From contig NW_004624881.1 in the NCBI RefSeq assembly GCF_000247695.1, positions 2,230,173-2,294,172 of the forward strand: 64,000 nt of DNA. The letters are read 5' to 3'. Source of the DNA: Heterocephalus glaber. Its lineage: Eukaryota; Chordata; Mammalia; Rodentia; Bathyergidae. The notes beneath the pieces were generated by a model. That model worked only from the letters and a program-made list of their open reading frames with translations. It searched no databases and had not been told where the DNA came from. How positions within the stretch are numbered: the stretch's first letter is position 1; the number at the start of each line of letters is the position of its first letter. This document shows positions 23,571 through 35,434 of this stretch, one piece after another. A program made the translations under genes and the position numbers.

Positions 23571-23941
23571 TTTGAGAAAATGAAGATCACTGAAGAGTAC
23601 ATCAATGGCACATCATGTTTTTATTTTAAAACATTTTTTTAAAAATATGGACCTGAAGTTAGATAAATTGATTTTCAGAATCCCCCCCCCCATATAATTG
23701 CATGAGCTACTGTTGTCTTCATTTTCAAGGGAATCAAGAAAAGAAACACACTTTTAATCTTCAAAAAACTCTGTACTTTAAAAATCAGATATGTGCTTAA
23801 CAACATCATAACATGCAATTCAAAATACTGAGAGAAGACTCAGAACTCCTTATCACAAGCCAAGGATAGATGTTAACATTGACCAACAACCTAATTTTGA
23901 GTTGACCAGTACACTAGATACAAATGTGTTAAAACATAAGA

Positions 23942-24173
23942 TGGTATTCCTTGTATGTAGATGTCCCCCCAGAACATCATGCACTCATAAGTGGGACATC
24001 TCAGCGATAGCTGGATCTAAGATATGTGAATATGGATTAAGAGTATGTGATAACTAAATTACTGCACTGATTAGCATAGTTCTGGGTGTGGATAATAGGA
24101 AGGTCTGACCTAGCTGGGATGGCACCAAACAATAGGCTTGTATTCTGGGTAGAATAAAGGGGAAAAAAGGACT

Positions 24174-24211
<38 letters not shown>

Positions 24212-24400
24212 CCGCTGCCACCACAGCTGCTGTTATTTTTTCTCTGCCTACACAGCCATGGACTGTTTCTCTTCTGCCATGCCACCATGCTGCTCTATCT
24301 TGGAGCCAGCTGACTGTGGACTGATGCCTCTATAAACTGCGAGCTAAAATAAACCATTCCTCTTCTACTTGTGGATGTCACATAAAGAAGTACCATTATT
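23942..24400 (+). mobile_element. MaLR-type LTR with an internal (GCT)10 repeat
   Basis: The LTR begins 'tggtattccttgtatgtaga', equivalent to the 'tgttatggctttctgtctgg' start at 10855. It continues through 'gatgtcccccc', a 'ccatggactgtttctcttct' block (compare 11139 'ccttggactgtttctactgg') and 'cttggagccagctgact', ending near an AATAAA at 24347. The same position in the nested LTR at 10855 has no GCT run, so the (GCT)10 at 24175-24204 arose within this copy. Confidence 0.7.
24175..24204 (+). repeat. (GCT)10 trinucleotide repeat
   Basis: Ten uninterrupted GCT units are followed by an imperfect extension (24205-24232). It sits inside the LTR at 23942-24400. The open frame at 24037-24288 (-) is a by-product with a serine run and not a gene. 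Confidence 0.95.
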
Positions 24401-24735
24401 ACTTGTCAATAAAAGCACTTTTTAAATAAATAAATAGCAAGTTTGTCCCATATAATATTTAAAATATGGTGCTGAGAATTTTGAACCCTTATGACATTAA
24501 TCTTTAAATGAAATAATATTTGAGTATCATATTTAATCAACAATAGGATGAAAATATAATTGTATTTGTAAAACATTCCTTTCTTAAACACAATAATTTT
24601 ACTTTCAAAGGACTACAATTCTTTAAGGATACAGTGGAATTTGGATACTATAAAAAGTTGAGATACACTAATCCAAAATATGTTCCCAGAAACAATTGGC
24701 AAATCCACCACCTATTGAAACACTAAATGTAAATT
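24401..24735. other. AT-rich, no feature seen
   Basis: No gene or recognised repeat. Confidence 0.4.
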
Positions 24736-26300
24736 ATTTATTTATGTGGAGATTTGGCACCATTCATCTACAGCTGCCCTTGCTGCTTGCCTCTCCAGAC
24801 ATTCTCTTTGGGGCCTCTGCTATTGTTTCCACTCCTTCCTCCCCACAGTAGTCCCAGTTGTCACAGCTGATGCTCCAAGAGAACCTAGGCCCCTCTTCAT
24901 AAAAAGCTGAGTGCTCTATTTCTCCACACCTAACCACCTGGTTTTGTTCCAGAGGATTCTGGATGTGTGATGGGAACCTGTGGCCACAAGGACAGAATAG
25001 CCTCTTCAGTGGGTCACACCTGCATTAACTTTCATTGTAACAGAGTGGACACAGGAGGAAGTAGGTTGAGCTATTTTAGACCTGTAATGAGCCTCAACTG
25101 TAGACACTTTGTGACAACTCACATGCTTTATAACTTACTAATCTTGCACCAGAACTTCACCAGTCTTCACAGTGTAGAAAGTATGATCAGTAAAATGTTC
25201 AAAAAACCCAAGGCAGTTGTATCTCCTCTGCAGTTCTCTGAGGAGTAAAAAATAGCAAGAGTGCAAGCCTGGACTAAAGTGATGGTTTTGAGTGAGGAGC
25301 TAGCTAGTCATTGTGAGTGACATCCCAGCATTAGGCTCACAAAAGACTTGGTACCTTCTTACTCCTGGAGACCACAGGGGAATCTTGCTTTCACAATGTT
25401 TCCTTAACATCATAACATGAACCTGAAAAGTCCACTCCTCCCCTTATCATGCCTGTTGACCTCTGCAATGAGCCACTAAATCATTTGCTCTACCTGTATT
25501 AGAGAGCAAAATGTGGCCCCCAATGTAATTGCATCATGTGCATTGTGCATGTGACACACTCTTTCTCATGAGCTTTGGCTCCTACAGTGTTTCTGATAAG
25601 GCTCATATGAAGTAAAACATGCCACTTCCCAATATGAGTCACAGCAGTCACTCAGTAGGATAAAGACAGTCTGCTTCTTAGAGCAGAAGACCTAGGAAAG
25701 CTCCCAGTGAAAGCTCCCAGTGAAAGCCCCAAAACCTAAATCAGATGGGTCCTCTCCAGTCAAACCCACTCTTGAGTTTTCTCATCGGCCCACTCCCCAC
25801 CTGAGCAGTGTACCTTCCTTTAACAAATTCCTCCATCCTTACTACTGCTGTGTGTTCTGCTCAATTCCTTGTTCAACACACAAACATCTGCATTTATGGG
25901 GTAAGTCTGACACCAACTACTGGTAACAGGTTCAAATAGTGAAGGAAGCATAGTTCAAGGAAATGGCACTGACATATGCAGTATTTCACAACATGCCACA
26001 ACGTTGTCTCCTGTGAGGAAAGTAAATATCTAACCAACTCTAGTGCTGCTCCATGTGCTATATTAGTGTTGGGTTTCCACATAAAGTGTACTGCTTCAGA
26101 CATAATTAACTGTGAAACTTTTAGATGAAAATTCCCCTGGGATGCCATCAGTCTGCACTATGCACAATCTTTCATAGAGAGCCATGAGACCAGCAAAAAG
26201 TGACTACAGACTCCATATTCTTCTATCTCTATGGGAAGTTTATTGTTTTATGGACTTGCCATCATAGCACATAGGCAAGATGATTCTAAATAAAAAAGTT
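24736..26300. repeat. Local duplicated block B
   Basis: Second copy of the block seen at 5940-8100 and 31700-33240. Shared landmarks: 'acagctgatgctcca' (24863), 'tgggtcacacctgcattaa' (25011), a 'gataattaactgtgaaac'-type segment (26103) and 'cccctgggatgccatca' (26132). Identity looks patchy, with many small indels. No shared reading frame. Confidence 0.6.
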
Positions 26301-26331
26301 CATAGGGAATTCCCAGTAGTGTTCATTTTTT

Positions 26332-26865
26332 CAAATACTTTAGGCCTCTAACTAATTATGTACTAAGACAGTCTGCAACAGAGAGTGTGATAGTGAATAC
26401 AGGTTTCCTCACAGACCTGTAGGGTTCCCAGGTTCATAGGGTTCAGTGAGTCCCTCAGTGACTTCCACCCTAACATTCAAGGGTGCTCACATGTAATCAT
26501 ATGAAGGAGATTTTCAGTGGTAGATTCTCATACACACATGGTTATTAATGTACAGGATGAAGAGATTACACTGAGCAGAGCCATCCAGAAAGCAGTTGGA
26601 TTTTCTTCATGCAGAAACATGTAGAAAATATTCTAAGAAAGTAAAGAATATGGCCTTAGAATGGAAAGGAAAAGAATAGATCCACCTTATCTTGAACAGT
26701 ATGAGAAACTTTGTAACAGTGTCATGATTCATGAAAGAATGGAAAACATAAGGCTATAAATATAGACTGTTGATTGTAGAATGTCATTTTATCTGATGTG
26801 ATTAAATAGTCATAATTTAATTTAGATCTAACATTTTTAAAACAAGGATAAATTTTAGCCTTTTC
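26332..26865. repeat. Tandem duplication, copy 1
   Basis: About 530 bp that recur at 28490-29030 in the same orientation, with a period of about 2.16 kb. Shared landmarks in order: 'caaatactttaggcctctaa', 'gagccatccagaaagcagtt', 'gtcatgattcatgaaagaat' and 'aatttagatcta'. No open frame is conserved between copies. Confidence 0.9.
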
Positions 26866-26939
26866 AAATTTGACAGTGCCATAATTTTGGGCCTTCCAGG
26901 CTCTAGAACTGAGAGAAACAAATGTGTGTGGTTAATGGC

Positions 26940-27590
26940 AAATACCTAAGATGTGGTATTTGTTATGGAAGCTCACTGTGGCAAACCCTCCTGGCCAGGT
27001 TTAGAGCAAGCTGCAGTGTAGAGCAGGCATTTCCCTCCTCATGATTGAGTACAGTGAACTTGGAGCAGGATTGAAACCTGCATGACTCACAGTAGGAAGG
27101 CCAATGGTCTGTGGGCTAGCATGGCTCCTCTGCCACCAGATGTGATGGAGACCTAATTCCTGGTCTGTGAAGTTGAAGGTCTCATAAGTGAGATAACTGG
27201 CTGAAGACTCTGTGGCTCCAATCCACATTGCATTCCTAAAGCTGCCTCTCCCTTAGTTATTTTAATAACTTACTAGTTAACCAGAACCTGCCTTCGGTCT
27301 GCTCTGTTCATTTTACAAGAATGCCTTATCCCCCCTTTTACAGGCGTGCCTGTGTCAGCTGATATCACCAAATACCACATGTATCCCCCTAACCTATTTT
27401 ACTCATGCTTATATAATCAATAAATACCAGCAGTCCTGGCTGCTTTGGGTCCTAGCCACATGCTTGGCTTGGTCTATCCCTGTTCCCTGTTTTGAAGTGA
27501 ACCTTTGGGTTTTCTTTTCTCCTGGGATTGTAATGCATTGCAGGAGGTCAGGGCTTGAGGTCAGGGCTCAAGGCCAGGGACCCCAATAGT
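26940..27590 (+). mobile_element. LTR-like segment of an ERV
   Basis: It starts near 'tgttatggaagctcactgtg' (26961). It has a TATA-like 'cttatataatcaataaatac' at 27408-27427 that doubles as an AATAAA region, followed by a U5-like stretch ending about 27585 in 'gggacccca'. The layout fits a solo LTR. No target duplication or family name could be fixed, and the edges are approximate. Confidence 0.45.
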
Positions 27591-28039
27591 CATCTGTGTA
27601 AGAGACTCTTCATATAGATTGCAGGTTCCTCTCCCTGTATTTGAACCTGAAGCCTGGCTATATGGGAATGTGAAGGAGTGATTCGCAGGGCTCCCTATGT
27701 ACTGACACAGCACACAGAAACAGACAAGTAGTGCTATCTGACAAGGATATCTAATCCAAGGCAGCACACGGAGTCATTTAGTAAGACATGGACAGCTGAG
27801 CAGCACATGAGAGGTTCCACTGCAGCCATGGGAATAAGGGAGAGCAGAAGGGTCCTCATTGACAGACCACTCAGGGCTCTGAATATTCCAGTTTCTAAGG
27901 TGGCCTCCATGATCTGCAGTTTGACCTGTGCTTGTGCTTATCTGTTTAAAAGAAGTTATTTCATTTAGTTTCAGAAAACTTTGGCAGAAATTCCTGCAAT
28001 TCAGCTGTTGTGTATCTTCTGGTTACATGGTCATGGTCC
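27591..28039. other. Unassigned
   Basis: No gene or recognised repeat. Confidence 0.3.
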
Positions 28040-28330
28040 AGCAGGAAATACTGGGTCTAGAGCCCCTCCTCTTTCCCCTCTTTCCCACTTGTTTTGTACC
28101 CTGGACACCACAAGGGGAGATTTCCTCACTATCCACCTCTTCCATGGTGTCCTGTGAAGTCACAGGTTCAAGGCAAGGTGATCTACCTTTCCTGGACTGA
28201 AATATCCAAACTGTAAACCAAAATAAGCCTTTCATACATGGATTTATTTGAGTATAAATGCTGATAGACACCAGGGATCCAAAACTTACATTCCTCAGAC
28301 CCCTAGTCCAAAAATTATCCTCAAAATAAA
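28040..28330 (+). mobile_element. MaLR-like LTR 3' portion
   Basis: The sequence 'caaactgtaaaccaaaataa' at 28208, preceded by a pyrimidine-rich body, is the pattern seen near the polyadenylation end of MaLR LTRs. Only part of an LTR is present. Confidence 0.35.
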
Positions 28331-28489
28331 ATCAGAAGACATTTCCCAGCAATTCTCACAACACTAATAAAGACTAAGGTTGGTTCATTTCTGTCACCAT
28401 TATTCTTATGCAATAGTTTTGAAAAACACCCATGTTGTTAAAGGTTTGACAAAAGCCTGAAGGAAAAATTACTGCCGAATTTGCTCTTT

Positions 28490-29030
28490 CAAATACTTTA
28501 GGCCTCTAACTAATTACATACAAAGACATTTGGTCTCAAATAGAGTGTGTCATTGATCACAGATCTCCTCAATGAGAAGTGGGGTTCCCAGCTTCATAGA
28601 GTTCAATGAATCCTCAGTGTCTTCCACACCCTAACATCCAAGGGTTTTCACATGGAGTCATATAGAGGCGACTCTCAGCAGTAGATACTCCTATCACAGA
28701 CATGGATATTAATGTGCAGAATGAGAAGATCACACTGGGCAGAGCCATCCAGAAAGCAGTTGGATTTTCTACATGAAGAAGAAATGGAGAAAACATTCTA
28801 AGAGAGTAAAGAATATGTTCATGGCCTTAGAATGGAAAAGAAAAGAATCAATCCATCTTGAACAATATGAGAAACTTACTCTGTAACAGTGTCATGATTC
28901 ATGAAAGAATGCAAAATTTAAGACTAAATACATTAAGTGGGGATACTAGAATGCCTTTTTATCCAATAGATTAAATAGCTATATTTTAATTTAGATCTAG
29001 CATTTTTAAAGCAAGGATAAATTATAACCT
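28490..29030. repeat. Tandem duplication, copy 2
   Basis: Second copy of 26332-26865. Small indels distinguish the copies, such as an extra 'ttactc' near 28876. The LTR-like segments at 26940-28330 lie between the two copies. Confidence 0.9.
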
Positions 29031-29269
29031 AGGTATAGGAGCAAAGCAGGAGAAAAAAAAACCCAGCTATATTTTTTTTTTAACCAGGATCATAATTTTA
29101 TGGGACTAACTGATGATGGAGTAAGGACATTAATTTAATTCAGAATACACTTTACACATCTGCTGAAAGAACATAGAAATAGAAAAGTATATACCCACTT
29201 GTACATTTTTAGATTGACAGTTAAATATTTTTTCTATTTTGACAGTGAAAAATAATAAATTGGGGTGTA

Positions 29270-29480
29270 TTTTATTGTTCATTTTGTAATTTTTAACAAA
29301 AGTTTGTACAATACAGCAGTACATGTTTATGGTGTGTAAAGTAATGTAATTTTTGAATATAATGTTCAATGACCGAATCAGCTCAATGAACTTATCCAGC
29401 ATCTCAAACACATGAGATCACCTGTGATGAGAATTTTCCAGACCCACTTCCAGTAATGATTAGCTGTGTGTCACTATGGA
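29270..29480 (-). mobile_element. Old L1 3' UTR end, minus strand
   Basis: The sequence resembles the reverse complement of an ancient L1 3' end ('caatgaccgaatcagctcaa', 'cttatccagcatctcaaaca'). It is short and diverged. Confidence 0.45.
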
Positions 29481-29509
29481 CAGATTTAAACTCATTGTGT
29501 TGGAGAGAG

Positions 29510-29930
29510 CTCATTGCACACACAATCACTGTCACACCATTCACAATACCCAAGGTATGGAATAAAGCTAAATGAACATAGTAATGAATGCTTAAGAAAA
29601 ATGCATTTACATGCACAAGAAGAGAATGTTGAGCCTTTAAAAAAGAAATTCCTTCATTTATAAAAACATGGATAGAATTAGAGTACAAATGCTGACTACA
29701 GAATTAGAAAATATTGCCCCACGTGAATTAGAATAAACACAGAAAGCAAAATCCCAACTCTTCTCTCTTCTTTGTGGAATCCAAAACAATTGTCCTCATA
29801 GAAGCAGATGACAGTTGTGGCTATCCAAAGCTGGAAATTGGGTGGAATGGAGAAATAAAAATTAGAAGAGCAAAAGGGTCACTTAGACAGAACAGATAAG
29901 TTGGATCTTTGAAAGGACTTATTGGATGTT
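29510..29930 (+). mobile_element. Old L1 fragment, plus strand
   Basis: Plus-strand L1 3' landmarks: 'attcacaatacccaaggtat', 'aaaaacatggatagaattag' and a 'gggtcacttaga' region. No frame. Confidence 0.55.
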
Positions 29931-30559
29931 TAATGGTCTTTTTCATACATTTTCATCAAACCCTGGAGCTGAATCTTTGATATATTGAATTTTTTGGAAA
30001 CTCTTTGCAACTAACATCATGATTATATTCAGACATCATTTAAAAAAAAACAGGTTAATAAGACTTCTCTTTCACATAGTCATCTGTATTTTTCAATTAA
30101 AAGAGTGTGTAAAATGCATTGCTTCAACATCTTTGTCATCTTTGAAACTAATCCTAAAATATATATGAACATGTAGAGATAAGGAGAGGGAAGATAAGCT
30201 CTGCAAATTGGTAGACATGGAAGGGTGAGGGGGAGGCACCTGAACCTCAACCTGTTCACTCTGGAAGGAACTGAGTGATTCAGCCTTCAGCATCTCCCTC
30301 CTGAGCACTCTTTGCTCTTCCAGAGAGCTGTGCCATAAAAGATGCTTTAAAGAAACATCCTTGTGTGTAAAGTGGATTTTATCCCTGAGAATAAATCTTC
30401 CTAGCCAAATGTAGGATGGGTGAGTGGAACTGGTCTTCATTGTAAATTGGAGGTTTTGTGAAGGAAGATGGGGTAAAAGAACTGGCAATTGATCTGTGGG
30501 CTTTAATGTAGGTCCATTATGAAGGCCACAGGTAGAAGCTGAACTATGACTTCTACAGT
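29931..30559. other. Unassigned
   Basis: No gene is supported. A 176-codon minus-strand open frame (30093-30623) has biased serine/leucine runs, no domain and overlaps old L1 at one end. Confidence 0.35.
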
Positions 30560-31265
30560 ATTCTTCAAAACCACAACATGAGCATAGAGATATGTACACA
30601 TCAATGCACATCTGGACTCCCATGTTTATCCAGTAGTATGCACAAGACCCAAGCTAAGGAACCAGAAAACAAGGTGTCCATCCATGAATGGGTGGATGAA
30701 CAAATAGGGAACAGATACTTTTTCACAGAAGAGACAATATTCTCTCATTTCTGGGCATCCTAATGATAAAGGATGAAACTGGAGATCCTAGTGATAAAAG
30801 GCCATAAGTCAGAAAAAGGAATAGCACACACAGAGCTTAATGCATATGAGGGTTTTCCAAATGCTAAGCTCTTGGGAATGCAGAGAAATTCAGTGGACAG
30901 CAGAGACTTGGATGGGAGAGAGGTTTGGGGATGAGGTCAAATTACTAAACAGGAGCTGAATTACAGCAGAAAGAAGGTGGGAGCATAGCTGCAGTGATAA
31001 CTCCAGGATGGATAATGGGTGGTTAGAGTTAACAGTGCTGTATTGTGCTGATCCAAATATTTACAAGGGAAATTTCTGAATGTTCTCACCCAAAGAAGTG
31101 GTCAATTTTAAGGTGATTGATAACCTGATAGTGTGAAGTTCTATAACAAAATATGTACAAATGTGTGAAACATCACACTGCATCATACAAAGAAGCACAA
31201 TTTTATCAATACAAGTATAAAATGAAGAAAAAGAAAATTGAAATAGACGATGTGGCCTCTACAAT
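30560..31265 (+). mobile_element. Old L1 3' region, plus strand
   Basis: It contains the L1 3' order from the 'ccatccatgaatgggtggat' block through 'aaggatgaaactggagatcc' to a 3' UTR-like tail ('acaaatgtgtgaaacatcac'). Noncoding. Confidence 0.6.
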
Positions 31266-31384
31266 ATTTAAAAATGTGGGGCAAAATATTTTGTCCACCA
31301 ATGGTTTTTAAATCTAAATAAAATTTTCTGTATTCACAGTATGCAATATACAATAGAAAAAACACCTCTGTATTTGTATGTTTA

Positions 31385-31590
31385 TATTTTTAGTCTTTTG
31401 CAGTTCCTGGAATTGAACCTATAGTGCTCTATCATTGAGCTACATATCCACAACCCTAAATTCATTATTTTTGTGCCAGGTTCTCACTGATTTTCTCAGG
31501 CTGATCTTTAAGTTTTAGTTTACCTGCCTCAGTCTCCTGAGTATCTTGTATTACCCAGGTGTGCTTCCATGAATGGCACATATTTGCTCT
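31385..31590 (-). mobile_element. Dimeric SINE, B1-dID-like, minus strand
   Basis: On the minus strand the 7SL-like half lies at 31590 down to about 31460 ('caggagactgaggcaggtaa' equivalent). It is followed by a tRNA/ID-like half with a B-box-like 'ggttcaattccaggaac' at 31425-31405. The order and junction match the SINEs at 3861 and 44746. Confidence 0.7.
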
Positions 31591-31699
31591 TTTAATACTT
31601 CTGGAAGCAATCTTACACGAGAGTGTTACTTTCAAGAGGCTTCAATATTTTAAGGAAATAGAGCATTTTTGAGCCCTAAAAGAAACTGACATTGAGGGA

Positions 31700-33240
31700 G
31701 CCCATGGTCAAAGACAATTGGCAAATCCAGCAAACTGATGACAACAGAGAAAGTGAAGGATTCTGACTCAGATGCAGATGACAGCTCTCTTTACTAGCTC
31801 CCCTGCTCCTCTCTCTCTCACCCACCTCCTTGAGGTCTCTGCTCTTGTTCCCACTCCTCCTTCCCCATGGGTGTCACAGCTGTCACAATGATGCTCCCTG
31901 GAGACCTACACCATACTCTATGTGACACTGGAGTCTCAGCTTCTCTACACCCAACCACCTGGCCCTGGCCCACAGGATGCTGGGCAGGTGGCAGGGACCT
32001 GTGGACACAGGGACAGAATAACCTCTACTGTAGCTCACACCTGTGTCATACTTCATCCACAGGTGGCTGGTGAAGACTTTGTAGAACTTGGCAGAGTCCC
32101 AAAGTGGATATCTTGTGACAACTTTTCTGCCATGGGGACTTGGCCAACTCTTCAGCAGTCCCCATGGTTTGGAAATCACTGCAATAAACAACATGTTCTA
32201 AAAGAACCCAGGCAATGTGATCTTCTTCAGCTCCCTCTGAGGGATGATGATGGCAACAATGGAATCCAAAACAAAGTGAAAGTTTTGCAATATGATAAAA
32301 TGCATTTCAAGAAAACTGGTATTGCAAAATACAATATTAATAAAGATGCCAAAAACTTACCTACAGGCCTATAAAGTAAATATATATACAGCTAAAGAGA
32401 TTCTAAATCTTCGAGGAATTTATTTGTTCACCTTTATAATACATTCCTTTGAAAATCATTGACTATGGAATATGTCTACACTCATATATAATTCTGAATA
32501 CTCTGGAAATCATCTGATCTCAGAAGCTAAGAAAGATTGAGGCTGGTTATCACTTGCATGGGAATCTCTGAAAGATTTCAACAGAATTCCCCTGTGGGTG
32601 GCATCAGGCTTCTCCTGAACAGTCTTTGATAGGGAGTCATGAGAACCATGTGGCCATGAACAACATTTCAATCCTGTAAAGCAACTTTATTGTTGCACAG
32701 TCTGGCCTTCAGCTCACTAAGACAGACCACCCAGAGAAAGAGGATTCCTGACAGTAAGTTAAAAGCAGCACAAATTCCTCCAGACTGCTCTTTTCTACAA
32801 TCTCATCCCTGGAGCTAATTATGTACTGCAGCTGCTCAGGTCTCAGAGCATCCAGCCAGGAATCTCAGGAGGCCTCCACTCAAAAGATCCAATCTCCTGG
32901 CTGGATTCAGGTGACTGCACCTCTCTGTAGATGGAACCCAGGACCCTGGAATGAAGCTGACTCCCTGACCCAGGACCCAACTTGGCAACTGCTGGCTCCT
33001 CACTCTCTGCACCTTTGCCTCTTCACTGTCAAGGTAATGGGAGGAGACTCAGTTATTCACGAGCATGAGGTCTAAGCCTCCTTTCTCCTCAAGTTGTGAA
33101 GGACATCCCCTCACTTAGAGAATGAGGGTGTGTACATCCAGGATTTGGGGGTAAAAACCTGGGAACCAAAATGAGCAGCTTGAGGGGACAATTTTTTAAA
33201 AAGTGATGACCAACTTCACACTATTGTCATAGTATCTTTC
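31700..33240. repeat. Local duplicated block C, first part
   Basis: Third copy of the block. Landmarks: 'gatgctccctggaga' (31889), 'gctcacacctgtgtcatac' (32033), 'cccctgtgggtggcatcagg' (32590) and 'gggaaccaaaatgagcag' (33161, matching 'ggaaccaaaatgaaat' at 7932). Open frames here differ from those in blocks A and B and are not considered genes. Confidence 0.6.
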
Positions 33241-33677
33241 AAATGGAAAAAAGATTAAAACTGAGAAGATGTGCATGATCTGTTGGCAAAGGAAAAGGTG
33301 ACAGCAAAATGAACCCAAGAAGTGAAAATGAGAAAAAACCGTCCCAGCACACATTGTGGCTCCAGCTAGGAACAAGTGTTAAACTGGGTGTTACATGTGT
33401 AAATACTGAATAGTTTCTCTGGTGTGAAAAAGTAAAAGTATAAATAAGGATTGAAATATATAATTGATATTGTGAAATAGGAAGAAAAGTTCTAAAGGAG
33501 TAGGGGAAGTGGGAGGAGGAGGGGAAAGAAAAGAAGGTAAAATAAAAAAATATGAGAAAAGTAAAATAATTGAAACAAAGTCTTTGTAAATAGGGAAGGG
33601 TGGAGGGGGTATAGGTGAGGTAGATGAATGGGGAAAAAATAAGAACCAAGATGCATCATGTAAAGGCACAAGATGCC

Positions 33678-34833
33678 CTGAAATGACCAGACATTTCTCT
33701 GACAAAGAAGTAAAAATAGCAAATAAATACATGAAAAAATGTTCAACATCACTGGACATTCGAGAGATGCAAATGAAAACAAGGCTGAGATTCCACTTCA
33801 CTCCAGAAAGATGGCTGCTATCATGAAATCAACCAATAGCAAATGCTGGCAGGGCTGTGGGGAAAGAGGAACCCTGCTCCCCTGCTGGTGGGAGTGTAGA
33901 CTGGTGCAACCACTGTGGAAATCAGTATGGAGATACCTCAAAGAACTAGGACTGGAAGTCCCATTTGACCCCACTGTTCCACTGCTGGGGATCTTCCCCA
34001 AAGAATTAAAAGAATCATACCACAGTGATATATGTGTGCCCATGTTCATAGCAGCACAGTTTGTGATATATAAAACTTGGAAACAGCCCAAATGCCCATC
34101 AACTGGAGACTGGATAAAGAAAATGTGGTTTTTTAAATATAAAATGGAGTACTACTCAGCCATAAAAAATGAGAAAGTAGAGACATTTATAGCTAAGTGG
34201 ATGCACATTGAGGCGATGGCCTTAAGTGAAATAAATAGGACACACATGTATAGTTTCTCTGGTGTAAGTAACTGAAAGTGTAAATAAGGACTAAAATGTA
34301 TAATAAGTAATGTGAAATAGGAAGAAAAGGGGCAAAGGGGAAGGAAGTGGGAGGGCTAGGGGAAAGGATAGAAGGGAATTGCATTAATATGAGAAAATGG
34401 AAAAATAGGAACAAAATCTTTGTAATTAGGGAGAAATGGAGGGGTTGAAGGGAGGGCTGGGCAAGGGTGAAAAATGAGAACCAAGAGAGATTATGTAAAG
34501 TTGGAAATTTCCAATGATGAATATCATTATATTGTATACCTAAAATGTACCAATGATTAGAATGAATAATCAATAATGCAAAATAGGAAAAGGTCCAAAG
34601 GGGTAGGGGTAGTGGGAGGGGCAGGGGAAAGGAAATAAGGGAAAGGAAAAATGATGGAAATGGAAAAAATGGAAATAAGTTCTTTGTAAATAGGGAAGGG
34701 TGGAGGGGGTGAAGGGAGGGCTACGAATGGGGAAAAAATAAGAACCAAGATGCATTATGTAAAGGTATAATTCCCAATGAGAAATGTAATTGTGTTGTAT
34801 ATCTACAATGTACCAATAAAAGAACTTTAAAAA
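33678..34833 (+). mobile_element. Nested L1 with a tandemly doubled 3' UTR
   Basis: It is flanked by a 16-bp target-site duplication: aaaggcacaagatgcc (33662-33677) and aaaggtacaagatgcc (34834-34849), one mismatch. It contains the last ~180 codons of ORF2 and then two 3' UTRs in tandem, 34250-34560 and 34561-34833. The first UTR ends 'taccaatgattag' without a poly(A) tail and runs straight into the second, which has the usual end. That argues for duplication inside one element, not for two insertions. Confidence 0.85.
33739..34275 (+). pseudogene. L1 ORF2 C-terminal fragment
   Basis: The 178-codon open frame encodes the C-terminal domain of L1 ORF2p, the part beyond the RT that contributes to RNA/DNA binding during target-primed reverse transcription. 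Recognisable stretches: '[20 protein letters not shown]' (cysteine-rich), 'PLWKSVWRYLKEL' and 'YYSAIKNEKVETFIAKWMHI', ending shortly after 'ALSEINRTHMYS'. The upstream RT and endonuclease are absent because the copy is 5'-truncated. It keeps an open frame over its full surviving length, so it is one of the less decayed L1 pieces here. Confidence 0.88.
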
Positions 34834-34915
34834 AAAGGTACAAGATGCCAATGGTGACTATAACTGTATTATATAACTACAATGTACCAATAAACTTAAT
34901 TAAAAAATAAAAATA

Positions 34916-35434
34916 GGTGGTAGATGAAAAGCAGCAGAAAAATAAATAAATAACACCTCTTTCATTCTGTATGATATTAGAAACCATTTGCTTAGGATAA
35001 AATAAAATTTCTATCTAGTCTAGAGCACTGGATGGCTTTAGGACAAGGCATAAGTAGTTTGTGTGAAAAGTGAAAGAAACATCATTTGCAACTTCATCAA
35101 GATAGCTGAGTGTGAGGTTTGAACACATAGAGGAGGTTGGACTACAGGAGAATTTCCATGGGGTGACAGTGGGAGGGGAACTTGAAATCTGTGAGAGGAC
35201 ATAAGTAACCCTACAAACTATTTATTTACATTTTGATTCAAATATTAAATAGTTGCTAAAAATGAATGCATGTTCAGAGAAGGCAAACTTTAAGGTCATA
35301 CCATAGGGAAGCTGGCAATCCTGTTTGATCATTAAACATGTGTAATGTGTGTGGAATAAGCACACAGTACCATGTAAATAGAAAAAAATTCAATAATAGT
35401 AAATGTGGAAACAATTTTTGTTTACTGTTATTTA
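34916..35434. other. Unassigned, within block C
   Basis: No gene or recognised repeat. Confidence 0.35.

Larger units (their letters stand above)
33384..34915 (+). mobile_element. L1 3' UTR fragment split by a second L1
   Basis: A 5'-truncated L1 consisting only of 3' UTR (33384-33677) resumes at 34850-34915, ending 'taccaataaacttaattaaa'. The break is filled by another L1 (33678-34833). The G-rich tract is at 33490-33620. Its insertion interrupts block C. Confidence 0.8.

Noticed and set aside
29931..30623. 176-codon minus-strand open frame (30093-30623)
   Set aside because: No domains, low-complexity Ser/Leu runs and overlap with old L1; no counterpart in any duplicated block.
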